Shown: positions 46,061 through 53,734 of the stretch, one piece after another
Position numbering within the stretch: the first letter of the stretch is position 1
Layout of the letters: every line of letters starts with the position of its first letter
NCBI RefSeq assembly: GCF_020595055.1
Contig: NZ_JAJDOO010000020.1
Coordinates: forward strand, 1 to 64,000
DNA: 64,000 bases
Source: Desulfosporosinus shakirovi
GTDB lineage: Bacteria > Bacillota > Desulfitobacteriia > Desulfitobacteriales > Desulfitobacteriaceae
Direction: 5' to 3'
Position numbers and translations under genes: made by a program
The notes under the pieces: model-generated
Databases searched by the model: none
Told to the model about the DNA's origin: nothing
What the model saw: only the letters and a program-made list of their open reading frames with translations

Positions 46061-46879
46061 ATGGTTAAGAAAATTAATGCCATGTATTTTAGTGCCACGG
46101 ATACTACTAAAAGAATAGTATCCACAATTGCAGAGAAAATATCAGAGAACCTTGGCAAGGGAAGAACTGTAAATAATATTGATTTTACTCTGCCTGGTGT
46201 TAGAGAAGAACCAGTGTCTTTTACAAAAGAAGATATCGTTATTTTAGGAGTTCCAGTCTATGCGGGAAGAGTTCCTAATGTACTATTAAAATATTTAAAC
46301 TCTATTAGTGGTAATAATGCATTAGCCATTCCTGTAGTTGTATATGGAAACAGAAATTATGACGATGCATTAATAGAACTAAAAGATATCCTGGAACTTA
46401 ACGGTTTTAAAGTTATTGCCGCTGGTGCGTTTATTGGGGAACACTCATTTTCGAAAATTCTGGCCAAAGATAGACCCGATGAAAAAGATATGTCAATAGC
46501 ATGTTATTTTGCTAATCAAATATATGCAAAAATAACAAATGAAGATGATTTTATAATTGTTAATGTAAAGGGAAATACGCCTTATCGAAAATATTATATG
46601 CCTAAAAATAAAGATGGCAGCCCTGTTGACATTAGAAAGGTTGCTCCAAAAACAAATAGTAGTTGTACTGATTGTAAACTTTGCGTTGATGTCTGTCCTA
46701 TGGGCTCCATTGATTATGAAGATGTTTCTAAATTAAATGGAATTTGTATTAAATGTGGTGCTTGTATTAAAAAATGTCCTTCTCAAGCAAAATTTTATGA
46801 TAATGAAGATTATTTAAGACATAAATATGAGTTGGAAATTGAGTTTGCTTCTCGAAGCGAACCTGAATTATTTGTTTAA
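46061..46879 (+). CDS. EFR1-type flavodoxin/ferredoxin fusion protein
   Basis: This 272-residue protein joins an N-terminal flavodoxin-like domain (Y-F-S-A-T-D-T-T-K as FMN phosphate loop, V-P-V-Y-A-G-R-V-P) to a C-terminal pair of [4Fe-4S] motifs: C-x2-C-x2-C-x3-C-P and C-x2-C-x2-C-x3-C-P (about 207-250). Such proteins carry electrons in anaerobes. ATG 46061 follows AGAGGAGG; it starts 19 nt after the regulator stop. It could feed electrons from acyl-CoA oxidation or to a reductase. Base composition is more AT-rich than in its neighbours. Confidence 0.85.
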   Translation: MVKKINAMYFSATDTTKRIVSTIAEKISENLGKGRTVNNIDFTLPGVREEPVSFTKEDIVILGVPVYAGRVPNVLLKYLNSISGNNALAIPVVVYGNRNYDDALIELKDILELNGFKVIAAGAFIGEHSFSKILAKDRPDEKDMSIACYFANQIYAKITNEDDFIIVNVKGNTPYRKYYMPKNKDGSPVDIRKVAPKTNSSCTDCKLCVDVCPMGSIDYEDVSKLNGICIKCGACIKKCPSQAKFYDNEDYLRHKYELEIEFASRSEPELFV

Positions 46880-47061
46880 AGTATCTTTAATGCAAGAGAT
46901 GGACTGACCCAAATGGAGTATTTGTAAGATATACCCTACTGTGAAGTGTTCATAGTAATGATAGAGGTGTCACAAGCAAAGCAGGCCAGAATCATAGTCA
47001 AGATGATAATGCTAGAGACTGTTATATGAATTTAAAAAGTTATATTAGGAGATGATACATA

Positions 47062-47460
47062 GTGGTGCAAGTTGCCGACCTGGAATCAGGTAACTTCTGG
47101 AAACATATTGGCATGACAACTGTTGTTGGTGTTGATGGAAAAACTCGAATACAATTACCGGTCAATGAGAACTTGAAACAGTTTTATGGAAATCTGCATG
47201 GAGGGGTTATTGCAGCTTTGATCGATTCAGCTATTGCTGTGGCGGTCAACCAACAATTAGACCCTGGAGAAGGCGCTTCGACTGTGGAAATTAAAATAAA
47301 CTATTTGCGTCCAATAAGCGAAGGCACTCTCTGGGGTGAAGGCATGGTTATTCAAAAAGGCAAAAAAATTGTGGTTGCCCAAGGTGAGATTAAGGATGAT
47401 GCAGGCAAAAAACTGGCCATAGGTACCGCTACATTTATGGTCTATCAAATGGTTCGTTAA
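47062..47460 (+). CDS. PaaI-family hotdog acyl-CoA thioesterase
   Basis: This 132-residue single-hotdog protein carries the PaaI-type motif L-H-G-G-V-I-A-A-L-I-D-S-A with the catalytic aspartate region. Such enzymes hydrolyse aberrant or accumulated acyl- and aryl-CoAs, freeing CoA during catabolism. GTG 47062 follows AGGAGATGAT; GTG 47065 is equally possible. Single gene with its own terminator; the neighbouring catabolic genes fit a salvage role. Confidence 0.87.
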   Translation: MVQVADLESGNFWKHIGMTTVVGVDGKTRIQLPVNENLKQFYGNLHGGVIAALIDSAIAVAVNQQLDPGEGASTVEIKINYLRPISEGTLWGEGMVIQKGKKIVVAQGEIKDDAGKKLAIGTATFMVYQMVR

Positions 47461-47484
47461 CACATCAGCGGTACTGTGTGATGG

Positions 47485-47524
47485 AAGTGACAAGGGGACA
47501 AGTGACTTCCCTCTGTCACTTTTA
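47485..47524 (+). terminator. terminator after the thioesterase gene
   Basis: AAGTGACA pairs with TGTCACTT and an inner GGGGA with TCCCT; TT follows. Confidence 0.7.
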
Positions 47525-47547
47525 TACAATTTAAGGGGATGTTAATA

Positions 47548-48531
47548 ATGACTTTGCGTGAGGCAGTGTTGCAGGCGTTAAAGGAGAAAGCTGGAGAATG
47601 GCTTTCAGGAGAAACGTTGAGTGAAAGCCTCAATGTTTCTCGGACAACGGTCTGGAATCAGATCAAAGCTCTACTAGCCGAGGGATATGAAGTGGACTCA
47701 TCCCCTAAAAAGGGATACAGGCTTAGTTCTCCTCCAGATATCCTGTCGCCTGAAGAAGTGTGCCCCAGACTAACTTGTGAAGTGTTTGGTCAGACCAACT
47801 ATTTATATTACCAAGAAATTGATTCGACTAATACCCGAGCCCGAGCCCTTGCATCTGCGGGATACCCAGAGGGCACAGTTGTAGTGGCGGATATGCAGAC
47901 GGCGGGTAGGGGACGCCGCGGACGGAGTTGGTACTCGCCGAGTGGTAAGGGGATATATATGTCGGTAATTCTGCGACCGATCTTGCCTTTAAAAGAAATT
48001 TCGAGAATTTCTCTCTTAACTGCAGTGGCAGTGGCGGAAAGCTTGGAAGAGGAATTAAACTTGTCAGCCCGTATTAAGTGGCCTAATGACATATTAATAA
48101 AGGGCAAGAAAGTAGCTGGTATACTGTCAGAAGTAGTAACCGACATGGATGGCATCGAATACATCGTGGTTGGTATAGGACTGAATATAAACAATGAGCT
48201 TCAGGACTTTCCTAGTGACTTTCGTACTATTGCTACCTCCGCCCATGTCGAAGATGCACGCCCCGTTTCCCGAGTCAAGGTACTGCAAGGTCTACTTGCA
48301 CGCTTGGAAAGCCGTTATTTCGATTTACTGGCAGGTAGTTTTGAGGGAATCCTTCAAAAGGGCAAAAGCCTGTCAGTGGTAATCGGGCAAGAACTAAGGT
48401 TGGACATGATCAATGGCTTCCTCATGGGTAAGGCTGTCGATATAGATGATAATGGATTTCTCCTGCTTCGTGACCAGTCGGGCGTTGTCCACACTATAAT
48501 TTCTGGGGAGATAACAATTTTGCCCTTGTAA
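47548..48531 (+). CDS. birA: bifunctional biotin ligase / biotin operon repressor
   Basis: This 327-residue protein has an N-terminal winged helix (E-S-L-N-V-S-R-T-T-V-W-N), the biotin-AMP motif G-R-G-R-R-G-R-S-W, the K-W-P-N-D-I catalytic segment and the C-terminal SH3-like domain. It attaches biotin to carboxylase and decarboxylase carriers and, as biotinyl-AMP complex, represses biotin genes. ATG 47548 is 9 nt from AAGGGG; the ATG at 47539 abuts that site. Its operator candidate is just downstream, before bioY. Confidence 0.95.
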   Translation: MTLREAVLQALKEKAGEWLSGETLSESLNVSRTTVWNQIKALLAEGYEVDSSPKKGYRLSSPPDILSPEEVCPRLTCEVFGQTNYLYYQEIDSTNTRARALASAGYPEGTVVVADMQTAGRGRRGRSWYSPSGKGIYMSVILRPILPLKEISRISLLTAVAVAESLEEELNLSARIKWPNDILIKGKKVAGILSEVVTDMDGIEYIVVGIGLNINNELQDFPSDFRTIATSAHVEDARPVSRVKVLQGLLARLESRYFDLLAGSFEGILQKGKSLSVVIGQELRLDMINGFLMGKAVDIDDNGFLLLRDQSGVVHTIISGEITILPL

Positions 48532-48542
48532 TTTCGACAGAA

Positions 48543-48581
48543 GTATTGTCAACTTAATAAAGAATATTTGGTTGACAATAC
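48543..48581. promoter_or_regulatory. BirA operator before bioY
   Basis: Perfect 11-bp arms GTATTGTCAAC and GTTGACAATAC are separated by 17 nt, similar to Firmicute BirA boxes (TTGT-AAC type halves with spacing of about 15). The right half contains the -35 of the bioY promoter, so bound BirA would block it. Confidence 0.75.
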
Positions 48582-48600
48582 GATTGGAAAATATTATAAT
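48572..48600 (+). promoter_or_regulatory. consensus sigma-A promoter for the bioY-ecfA-ecfT operon
   Basis: TTGACA at 48572 and TATAAT at 48595 are spaced exactly 17 nt, a perfect consensus. Confidence 0.9.
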
Positions 48601-48648
48601 AATTTCAGATGCACCGTTGCCCGGAACTAAAGACTTGAAAGAGTTTAA

Positions 48649-48692
48649 GGGGACTTGCGACAGGGAAGGTTTCCTGTCGCAAGTCCCCTCTC
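48649..48692 (+). terminator. strong hairpin in the bioY leader, possible attenuator
   Basis: GGGGACTTGCGACAGG and its exact 16-bp complement around an 8-nt loop are followed by TCTCGTTTT. It lies between the promoter and bioY, so it would truncate the transcript unless bypassed, or it may end readthrough from birA. I do not recognise a riboswitch. Confidence 0.6.
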
Positions 48693-48780
48693 GTTTTAAC
48701 GGGTACATGATAACGGAATGCTAGAGCTTCTAAGAATCTTATCTGTAGAATTAAAAATAGGAAGAGGGAGATAAAAACAG

Positions 48781-49317
48781 ATGATTAAAACTCAAAATTC
48801 CTTGCGGCGTATGGTCTATGCCGCCATGTTTGGAGCCTTGACTGCTATCGGTTCCTTAATAGTCATCCCCCTGCAACCACTGCCCATTACTCTGCAAACT
48901 CTTTTTACAGGCTTAGCCGGTGTCCTTTTGGGTGGATACACGGGTGCATTGAGTCAGATTGTCTATGTCCTTTTGGGTGTAATTGGGCTGCCAGTCTTTG
49001 CTGGTGGTAAAGCTGGTCTTGGGACGCTAATGGGCCCCACGGGTGGATACCTTATCGGATTTATTGTAGCAGCTTACATTATCGGAAAAATTGTGGAAGT
49101 CAGGAAGGCACCTGGCTTTGCGTGGATAAGTCTGTCTCTGATCGTGGGTAATTTGGTGATTTATACCTTGGGAGTCGCACAGCTATCACTAGTGGCGCAC
49201 TTATCCATACCAAAAGCACTACTCGCAGGTGTAGCTCCTTTTTTGATTGGTGACCTGCTCAAGCTGGTGGCGGCGACCTTGATCGCCCTTAAATTACGTA
49301 ATAAAATTCAAATCTAG
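48781..49317 (+). CDS. bioY: biotin-specific substrate-binding component of an ECF transporter
   Basis: This 178-residue S-component has about six hydrophobic helices and the BioY signature L-T-A-I-G-S and G-L-P-V-F-A-G-G with G-P-T-G-G-Y-L. It imports biotin with the EcfA/EcfT module encoded next. The BirA operator upstream supports the assignment. Start ATG 48781 follows GGAAGAGGG. Confidence 0.95.
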   Translation: MIKTQNSLRRMVYAAMFGALTAIGSLIVIPLQPLPITLQTLFTGLAGVLLGGYTGALSQIVYVLLGVIGLPVFAGGKAGLGTLMGPTGGYLIGFIVAAYIIGKIVEVRKAPGFAWISLSLIVGNLVIYTLGVAQLSLVAHLSIPKALLAGVAPFLIGDLLKLVAATLIALKLRNKIQI

Positions 49318-49333
49318 GGGGACCATTAAAAAT

Positions 49334-50209
49334 ATGATCAGGGTTCATAATCTGACTTATGCTTATGAAAAGGGTGACTCACCGGTCCTCGAAGACCTTA
49401 ATCTACATATAGCTGAAGGTGAGTATATTGCTCTTATCGGCTCCAACGGTTGTGGCAAGACTACCCTTATTCGGCATTTAAATGGCTTACTAATTCCTTC
49501 TGTCGGTGAAGTTCAGGTTGATGAGTTAAATACTCGCGACTCGAAAAGCCTTCTAGAAATTCGGCGCAGGGTGGGTATGGCTTTTCAGAATGCCGATAAT
49601 CAGATCGTAGGTATGAGCGTGGAAGAAGATGTGGCCTTTGGTCCTGGTAATCTCAGGTTATCGTCGGTGGAAGTATGCAGGAGAGTAGAACGGGCCCTCG
49701 ACATGGTTGGCATGACAGGGCTGCGAACCCGCCCTCCTCATACCCTTTCTGGTGGACAGAAACAACTTCTGGCTTTGGCTGGTCTGCTGGCCATGGAACC
49801 GAAAATTATTGTACTCGACGAGCCTACCGCCTCTCTTGATCCTGAAGGCAAAAAGAGGGTACTTACCTTACTGAAAAAATTGAACTGCCAGGGGCTGGGC
49901 ATAATACATGTGACCCACAGCATGGAGGAGGCCGCCTTAGCGGAGCGGGTGCTGGTGATGGATCAGGGCAAATTGATTGCTGATGGAAACCCGGGCGAAA
50001 TATTGAGCAGGGTGGAGTGGCTTAAGACGCTGGGCCTAGCCCCACCTCATATCTCCGAATTGATGTGGCAACTGAAGAAGGGGGGAGAAGATCTGAGTAC
50101 CAGTATTTTTACAATTGAGGATGCGGTTGAGGAAATAACTGCCCTCCTGGCGAGACTGAGGAGTTCAAGTAAGGCCTATTTGCCCCAAAAGGCGGATGAA
50201 CATGTATAA
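49334..50209 (+). CDS. energy-coupling factor transporter ATPase
   Basis: This 291-residue ABC ATPase of the CbiO/EcfA type has Walker A G-S-N-G-C-G-K-T-T, signature L-S-G-G-Q-K-Q and Walker B V-L-D-E-P-T-A. Only one ATPase gene is present in the operon, so it probably works as a homodimer, unlike the usual EcfA1/A2 pair. The last 14 nt overlap ecfT. Confidence 0.92.
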   Translation: MIRVHNLTYAYEKGDSPVLEDLNLHIAEGEYIALIGSNGCGKTTLIRHLNGLLIPSVGEVQVDELNTRDSKSLLEIRRRVGMAFQNADNQIVGMSVEEDVAFGPGNLRLSSVEVCRRVERALDMVGMTGLRTRPPHTLSGGQKQLLALAGLLAMEPKIIVLDEPTASLDPEGKKRVLTLLKKLNCQGLGIIHVTHSMEEAALAERVLVMDQGKLIADGNPGEILSRVEWLKTLGLAPPHISELMWQLKKGGEDLSTSIFTIEDAVEEITALLARLRSSSKAYLPQKADEHV

Positions 50210-50981
50210 GCTCGGACAATATGTTTATCAAGAATCACCCGTTCATAGACTGGACCCCCGGGTTAAACTTATTGCAGTGATAGCTCTTAGTATAATAATT
50301 CTACACGTAAATTTTGTTGGTCTCATAGCAGCCAGTGCCATGGCCTTGGCCATCACGCTGCTTGCTCGTCTATCTTGGGGATCGGTGCTAAAAACTTTGC
50401 GACCAGTACTGCCTTTCTTTTTTTGTCTATTTTTGCTTTATATATTTTTTACGCCCGGGCGCCCGATTCCAGCGTTTCCTATTGGTCCGGTGCAAATCAG
50501 TTACGAGGGGTTGAACTTCGGGATTCTACAGGTTTGGAAGTTTCTGCTGCTGGTGGTGGCGGCATCTATCTTGACCATGACTGCTACTCAATCTGAAATT
50601 ACTATGGGGATGGAACGACTGCTGCGGCCCATTAGAATTATCGGAATATCGTCTCATGATATAGCTATGTTACTATCTTTGGCCTTAAGGTTTATGCCCA
50701 CGTTACTAGATGAAATGAATTGTGTCAGCCAAGCTCAATTGGCTCGAGGCGCTAATTTCAATCCTCGACATTTGAGTGGGAAGATTAGGGCGATTCGTTA
50801 TCTGGCAGTGCCTTTGGCCATAAATGTTTTTCGCCGTTGCGATGAGCTGGTGGATGCCATGGAAGCCCGAGGATATCAGCAAGGCCACCGCACCTACCTT
50901 CGAGAGCTGGTCTTATCTCGGAGGGATTATTGCTTAGTAGCGGCGATTCTCATATTATTGATAGTGGTTGTATATGAATAA
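50196..50981 (+). CDS. energy-coupling factor transporter transmembrane protein EcfT
   Basis: This 261-residue membrane protein shows four or five hydrophobic helices and the two coupling motifs of EcfT, A-R-G-A-N-F and E-A-R-G-Y, that contact the ATPases. It completes a dedicated biotin ECF transporter (BioY-EcfA-EcfT, that is BioYMN type). ATG 50196 overlaps ecfA. Confidence 0.93.
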   Translation: MNMYKLGQYVYQESPVHRLDPRVKLIAVIALSIIILHVNFVGLIAASAMALAITLLARLSWGSVLKTLRPVLPFFFCLFLLYIFFTPGRPIPAFPIGPVQISYEGLNFGILQVWKFLLLVVAASILTMTATQSEITMGMERLLRPIRIIGISSHDIAMLLSLALRFMPTLLDEMNCVSQAQLARGANFNPRHLSGKIRAIRYLAVPLAINVFRRCDELVDAMEARGYQQGHRTYLRELVLSRRDYCLVAAILILLIVVVYE

Positions 50982-50983
50982 CG

Positions 50984-51006
50984 AATACTATTGTGCTGAG
51001 GATAGG
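50984..51006 (+). repeat. dispersed 23-bp repeat, copy 2
   Basis: Matches 8768-8790 with two mismatches and begins 3 nt after the ecfT stop. The 180 nt that follow hold a weak open frame (to 51192) with no ribosome site, which I do not accept as a gene. Confidence 0.55.
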
Positions 51007-51190
51007 CTTATGCCAAAGCGCATATCCGCAGACGAATACATTTGCGCTCTAGATGGACTCTGCCTCCTTCGCCGCTTAGTGTTTTCCTATTGGGAAGGCG
51101 GCTCGGCCAAACCCTCCACTGGAGGCTTTCGTCACCGAAGCAGAAAAGGAATACCAATTTACAAAAAACGGGAATCTTCTTTGAAGCGAT

Positions 51191-51245
51191 AAATATAGAG
51201 TATAAAATCAGCAAATAATTTGTTGATTTTATACTCTATATTTTT
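51191..51245 (+). terminator. terminator of the biotin transport operon
   Basis: A perfect 20-bp stem (51191-51210 with 51224-51243) ends in a T run; being nearly symmetrical it may act in both directions. Confidence 0.85.
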
Positions 51246-51278
51246 GCTTAAAGCATTCCTAATCTACAGATTGATTAT

Positions 51279-51294
51279 TGGCATGTAGATTGCA
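51279..51294 (+). promoter_or_regulatory. sigma-54 promoter of the chemoreceptor gene
   Basis: TGGCAT-GTAGA-TTGCA matches the -24/-12 consensus, 260 nt before the chemoreceptor start. Confidence 0.82.
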
Positions 51295-51324
51295 TTAAAA
51301 GTTGACAAGAATATTGGCAAGAAA

Positions 51325-51435
51325 ATGAATATTTCAGGAGGTGAAGAAAGAATAAAACCAGCTTGGTTAAGACCACAAGCCAAAAAAGATATTAGCCAAA
51401 TTCTGAAGACTAACCTCCGCAAGCAAAAATTGTGA
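51325..51435 (+). CDS. possible 36-residue leader peptide or remnant
   Basis: Between the sigma-54 promoter and the chemoreceptor an ATG opens a 36-codon frame, basic and rich in K, R and Q, ending with TGA at 51433. Its own ribosome site is weak, but AGGAGGTG lies inside it. No family recognised; it may be non-coding. Confidence 0.25.
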   Translation: MNISGGEERIKPAWLRPQAKKDISQILKTNLRKQKL

Positions 51436-51554
51436 AATTGACTCAACTACAAAAGATAAGCTTCAGGTGTTAAACGATTTATGTAAACTTCTCGCAGTCA
51501 AAGAAATTATAAAAATATACGATGTTAAGAATTTACTAGGAGGCGAATTTTACT

Positions 51555-53573
51555 TTGAAATTTTCCGTTTTGCAGAAATTTAAAATCGGTACCCAGATTA
51601 TGATTATGTTTTTTGTTTTGTCACTGGTCACTTGTTCTGCTTTGAGTTTTATGGCTTATCGTTCGTCGACAAAAGCATTAACAGAAGCAGTAAACAACAC
51701 ATTGTCAATGAAAGCAGCAGACGCAGCAGAAGAAGTGAAAATCAGTATTAAAGCAATGCTTCAACCTATGGAGGCCCTATCTAGAATCGATCATATCACC
51801 AGCATGGACTGGCGGAGGCAACTGCCGATACTTCAACCTGAAGCTAATGAAATGGGCTTTCAGGCTTTAGGGATCGTTACCCCTGAAGGTAAATTACAGC
51901 AGTCTGACGGCCGAACTGCTGACGTCTCTCAACGACAGTATTATAAGGATGCTATGTCTGGAAGATCCTCCGTTTCCGACCCAACAGTCAGTAATGTAGA
52001 CAAATCGATTGTTATCATGGCGGCAGTCCCAATTAAAGACGACCAGGGAAACGTTGTGGGCGTCTTGACAGGTAGGTCAGACAATACAGCATTAAGTAAA
52101 ATCGCTTCTGTAATAAAGATAGGGGAAAAGGGTTACGGGTATATGATTAGCAGTACAGGGTTAACCATCGCCCACCCCAACGAAGAACAGGTTAAGTCGA
52201 TGGTAAACACTATGGAAGCCGCGAAGGAAGACCCGGCATTGGCCTCCCTTGCGGAAATTGAAAAGAAAATGACAACTGGTCAGAATGGCTGTGGCAGTTA
52301 TGTATACAATGGGGTTAGAGAGTTGGTTGGCTATGCATCAGTTCCAGGGACTACCTGGTCGATAGGGGTGGTCCAACCGGAGGAAGAAGCCCTGGCGGCC
52401 CTAAAATCCCTGCGTAATGGATCGATCTTAATTACCCTGGTTTTTATTATTCTCTGCATACTGGTCGGTTTGATTGTGGGACGTTATCTTGGTCGCCCAA
52501 TTATGCTAGTTGCAGAATACTGCGACCGGATTGCTGAGGGTGACTTCAGCATTAAGGTAGAGGATTCCTCTATGGTCAGGGGCGATGAAATCGGAGCTCT
52601 GACCAGAGGTTTTTACAAGATATTAACGAACTTTAATGACATACTTGGTCAACTGAGGGATACTTCCCAGCACCTGCTGAAATCAACTCAGGCCATGAAC
52701 TTGGCTACCCAATCGGCAACAGTAACCGTGCAGCAAGTGTCGGCATCCACCCATCAGATCTCCATTGGTCTCCAGACAGTTTCTGCTTCAACGGAAGAAG
52801 TATCCGCTTCTAGTCAGGAGATGTCCGCATCGGTTTCGATAGTGGTTGCCGAAGCCCGGTCAGGAGCCCAACAAGCCAAAGAGAGCGACGAGCGCGCTAT
52901 AGTACTCGCTAAGAGGATTCAGACAGATAAGGATAACACCAATAACATCTATGGAGACATAAAAGGAAAAGTCCTTAAAGCTATTGAGGAAGCCGCGATA
53001 GTCGAGGAAATTGTCATTCTAACGGATTCTATTTCAGGAATTGCCGAACAGACCAATCTTCTGGCACTAAATGCTGCTATTGAAGCGGCCCGTGCAGGTG
53101 AGCAGGGCAAAGGATTTGCAGTAGTTGCTGACGAAGTCCGGAAATTGGCAGCGGAATCCTCTGACACGGTTAAGAACATCTATGACTTCACAGGGAAGGT
53201 CAAGTTGGCGATTAACGACTTAATTACTAACTCTGAGGGCCTGCTTGAATTTATCAACAAAGACGTTACCGAAGGGTATGATTTAATGATTGGGGTCAGT
53301 AAGCAGTACCAACAGGATGCTAAGCAATTCTTAAATTTATCTCATGATACGGCCAAAACATCTGCACAAGTTTTGGCTTCAGTCGAAGAAATCAGTAAAG
53401 CGATGGAATCAATTGCTACGACCATCACTGAAAGCGCCGCTGGATCCCAGGAAATCGCCAGTAGTATCGAGCACACCAGTAAATCCGTAATGGAAGTCAA
53501 TAATGCGGCAGCTCAGTTGGCCGAAGAAGCGGTTAAGATGGCCGAACTGGTGAAGCAGTTTAAGATATTGTGA
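51555..53573 (+). CDS. methyl-accepting chemotaxis protein (Cache-HAMP-signalling)
   Basis: This 672-residue chemoreceptor has a transmembrane segment near residues 13-33, a double-Cache-type extracellular sensor domain, a second transmembrane segment near 290-312, HAMP, and a long coiled-coil signalling domain with the kinase-contact tip [19 protein letters not shown] 51555 follows AGGAGG by about 10 nt. A sigma-54 promoter precedes it, so its expression would follow the catabolic regulon; Cache domains often bind carboxylates or amino acids. Confidence 0.93.
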   Translation: MKFSVLQKFKIGTQIMIMFFVLSLVTCSALSFMAYRSSTKALTEAVNNTLSMKAADAAEEVKISIKAMLQPMEALSRIDHITSMDWRRQLPILQPEANEMGFQALGIVTPEGKLQQSDGRTADVSQRQYYKDAMSGRSSVSDPTVSNVDKSIVIMAAVPIKDDQGNVVGVLTGRSDNTALSKIASVIKIGEKGYGYMISSTGLTIAHPNEEQVKSMVNTMEAAKEDPALASLAEIEKKMTTGQNGCGSYVYNGVRELVGYASVPGTTWSIGVVQPEEEALAALKSLRNGSILITLVFIILCILVGLIVGRYLGRPIMLVAEYCDRIAEGDFSIKVEDSSMVRGDEIGALTRGFYKILTNFNDILGQLRDTSQHLLKSTQAMNLATQSATVTVQQVSASTHQISIGLQTVSASTEEVSASSQEMSASVSIVVAEARSGAQQAKESDERAIVLAKRIQTDKDNTNNIYGDIKGKVLKAIEEAAIVEEIVILTDSISGIAEQTNLLALNAAIEAARAGEQGKGFAVVADEVRKLAAESSDTVKNIYDFTGKVKLAINDLITNSEGLLEFINKDVTEGYDLMIGVSKQYQQDAKQFLNLSHDTAKTSAQVLASVEEISKAMESIATTITESAAGSQEIASSIEHTSKSVMEVNNAAAQLAEEAVKMAELVKQFKIL

Positions 53574-53683
53574 TGAGCTGGTCTCATCCCACAGTGATTA
53601 TTGATTAATAGCGGATCATCCTATTATTGGTAGATAGGATGAAAACAATGATTAGCGTGGGGTCTATGGAGGTTAGTATGAAT

Positions 53684-53729
53684 AAAACGCCAAAAACGTC
53701 CCATAATATCGGGATGTTTTTGGCGTTTT
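53684..53729. terminator. bidirectional terminator between chemoreceptor and third regulator
   Basis: AAAACGCCAAAAAC and GTTTTTGGCGTTTT with an inner GTCCC/GGGAT pair; A and T runs on both sides serve the converging genes. Confidence 0.85.
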
Positions 53730-53734
53730 ACCAT

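Noticed and set aside
50968-51192. 74-codon frame after ecfT
   Set aside because: It begins inside ecfT without a ribosome site, spans the 23-bp dispersed repeat and ends in the operon terminator.
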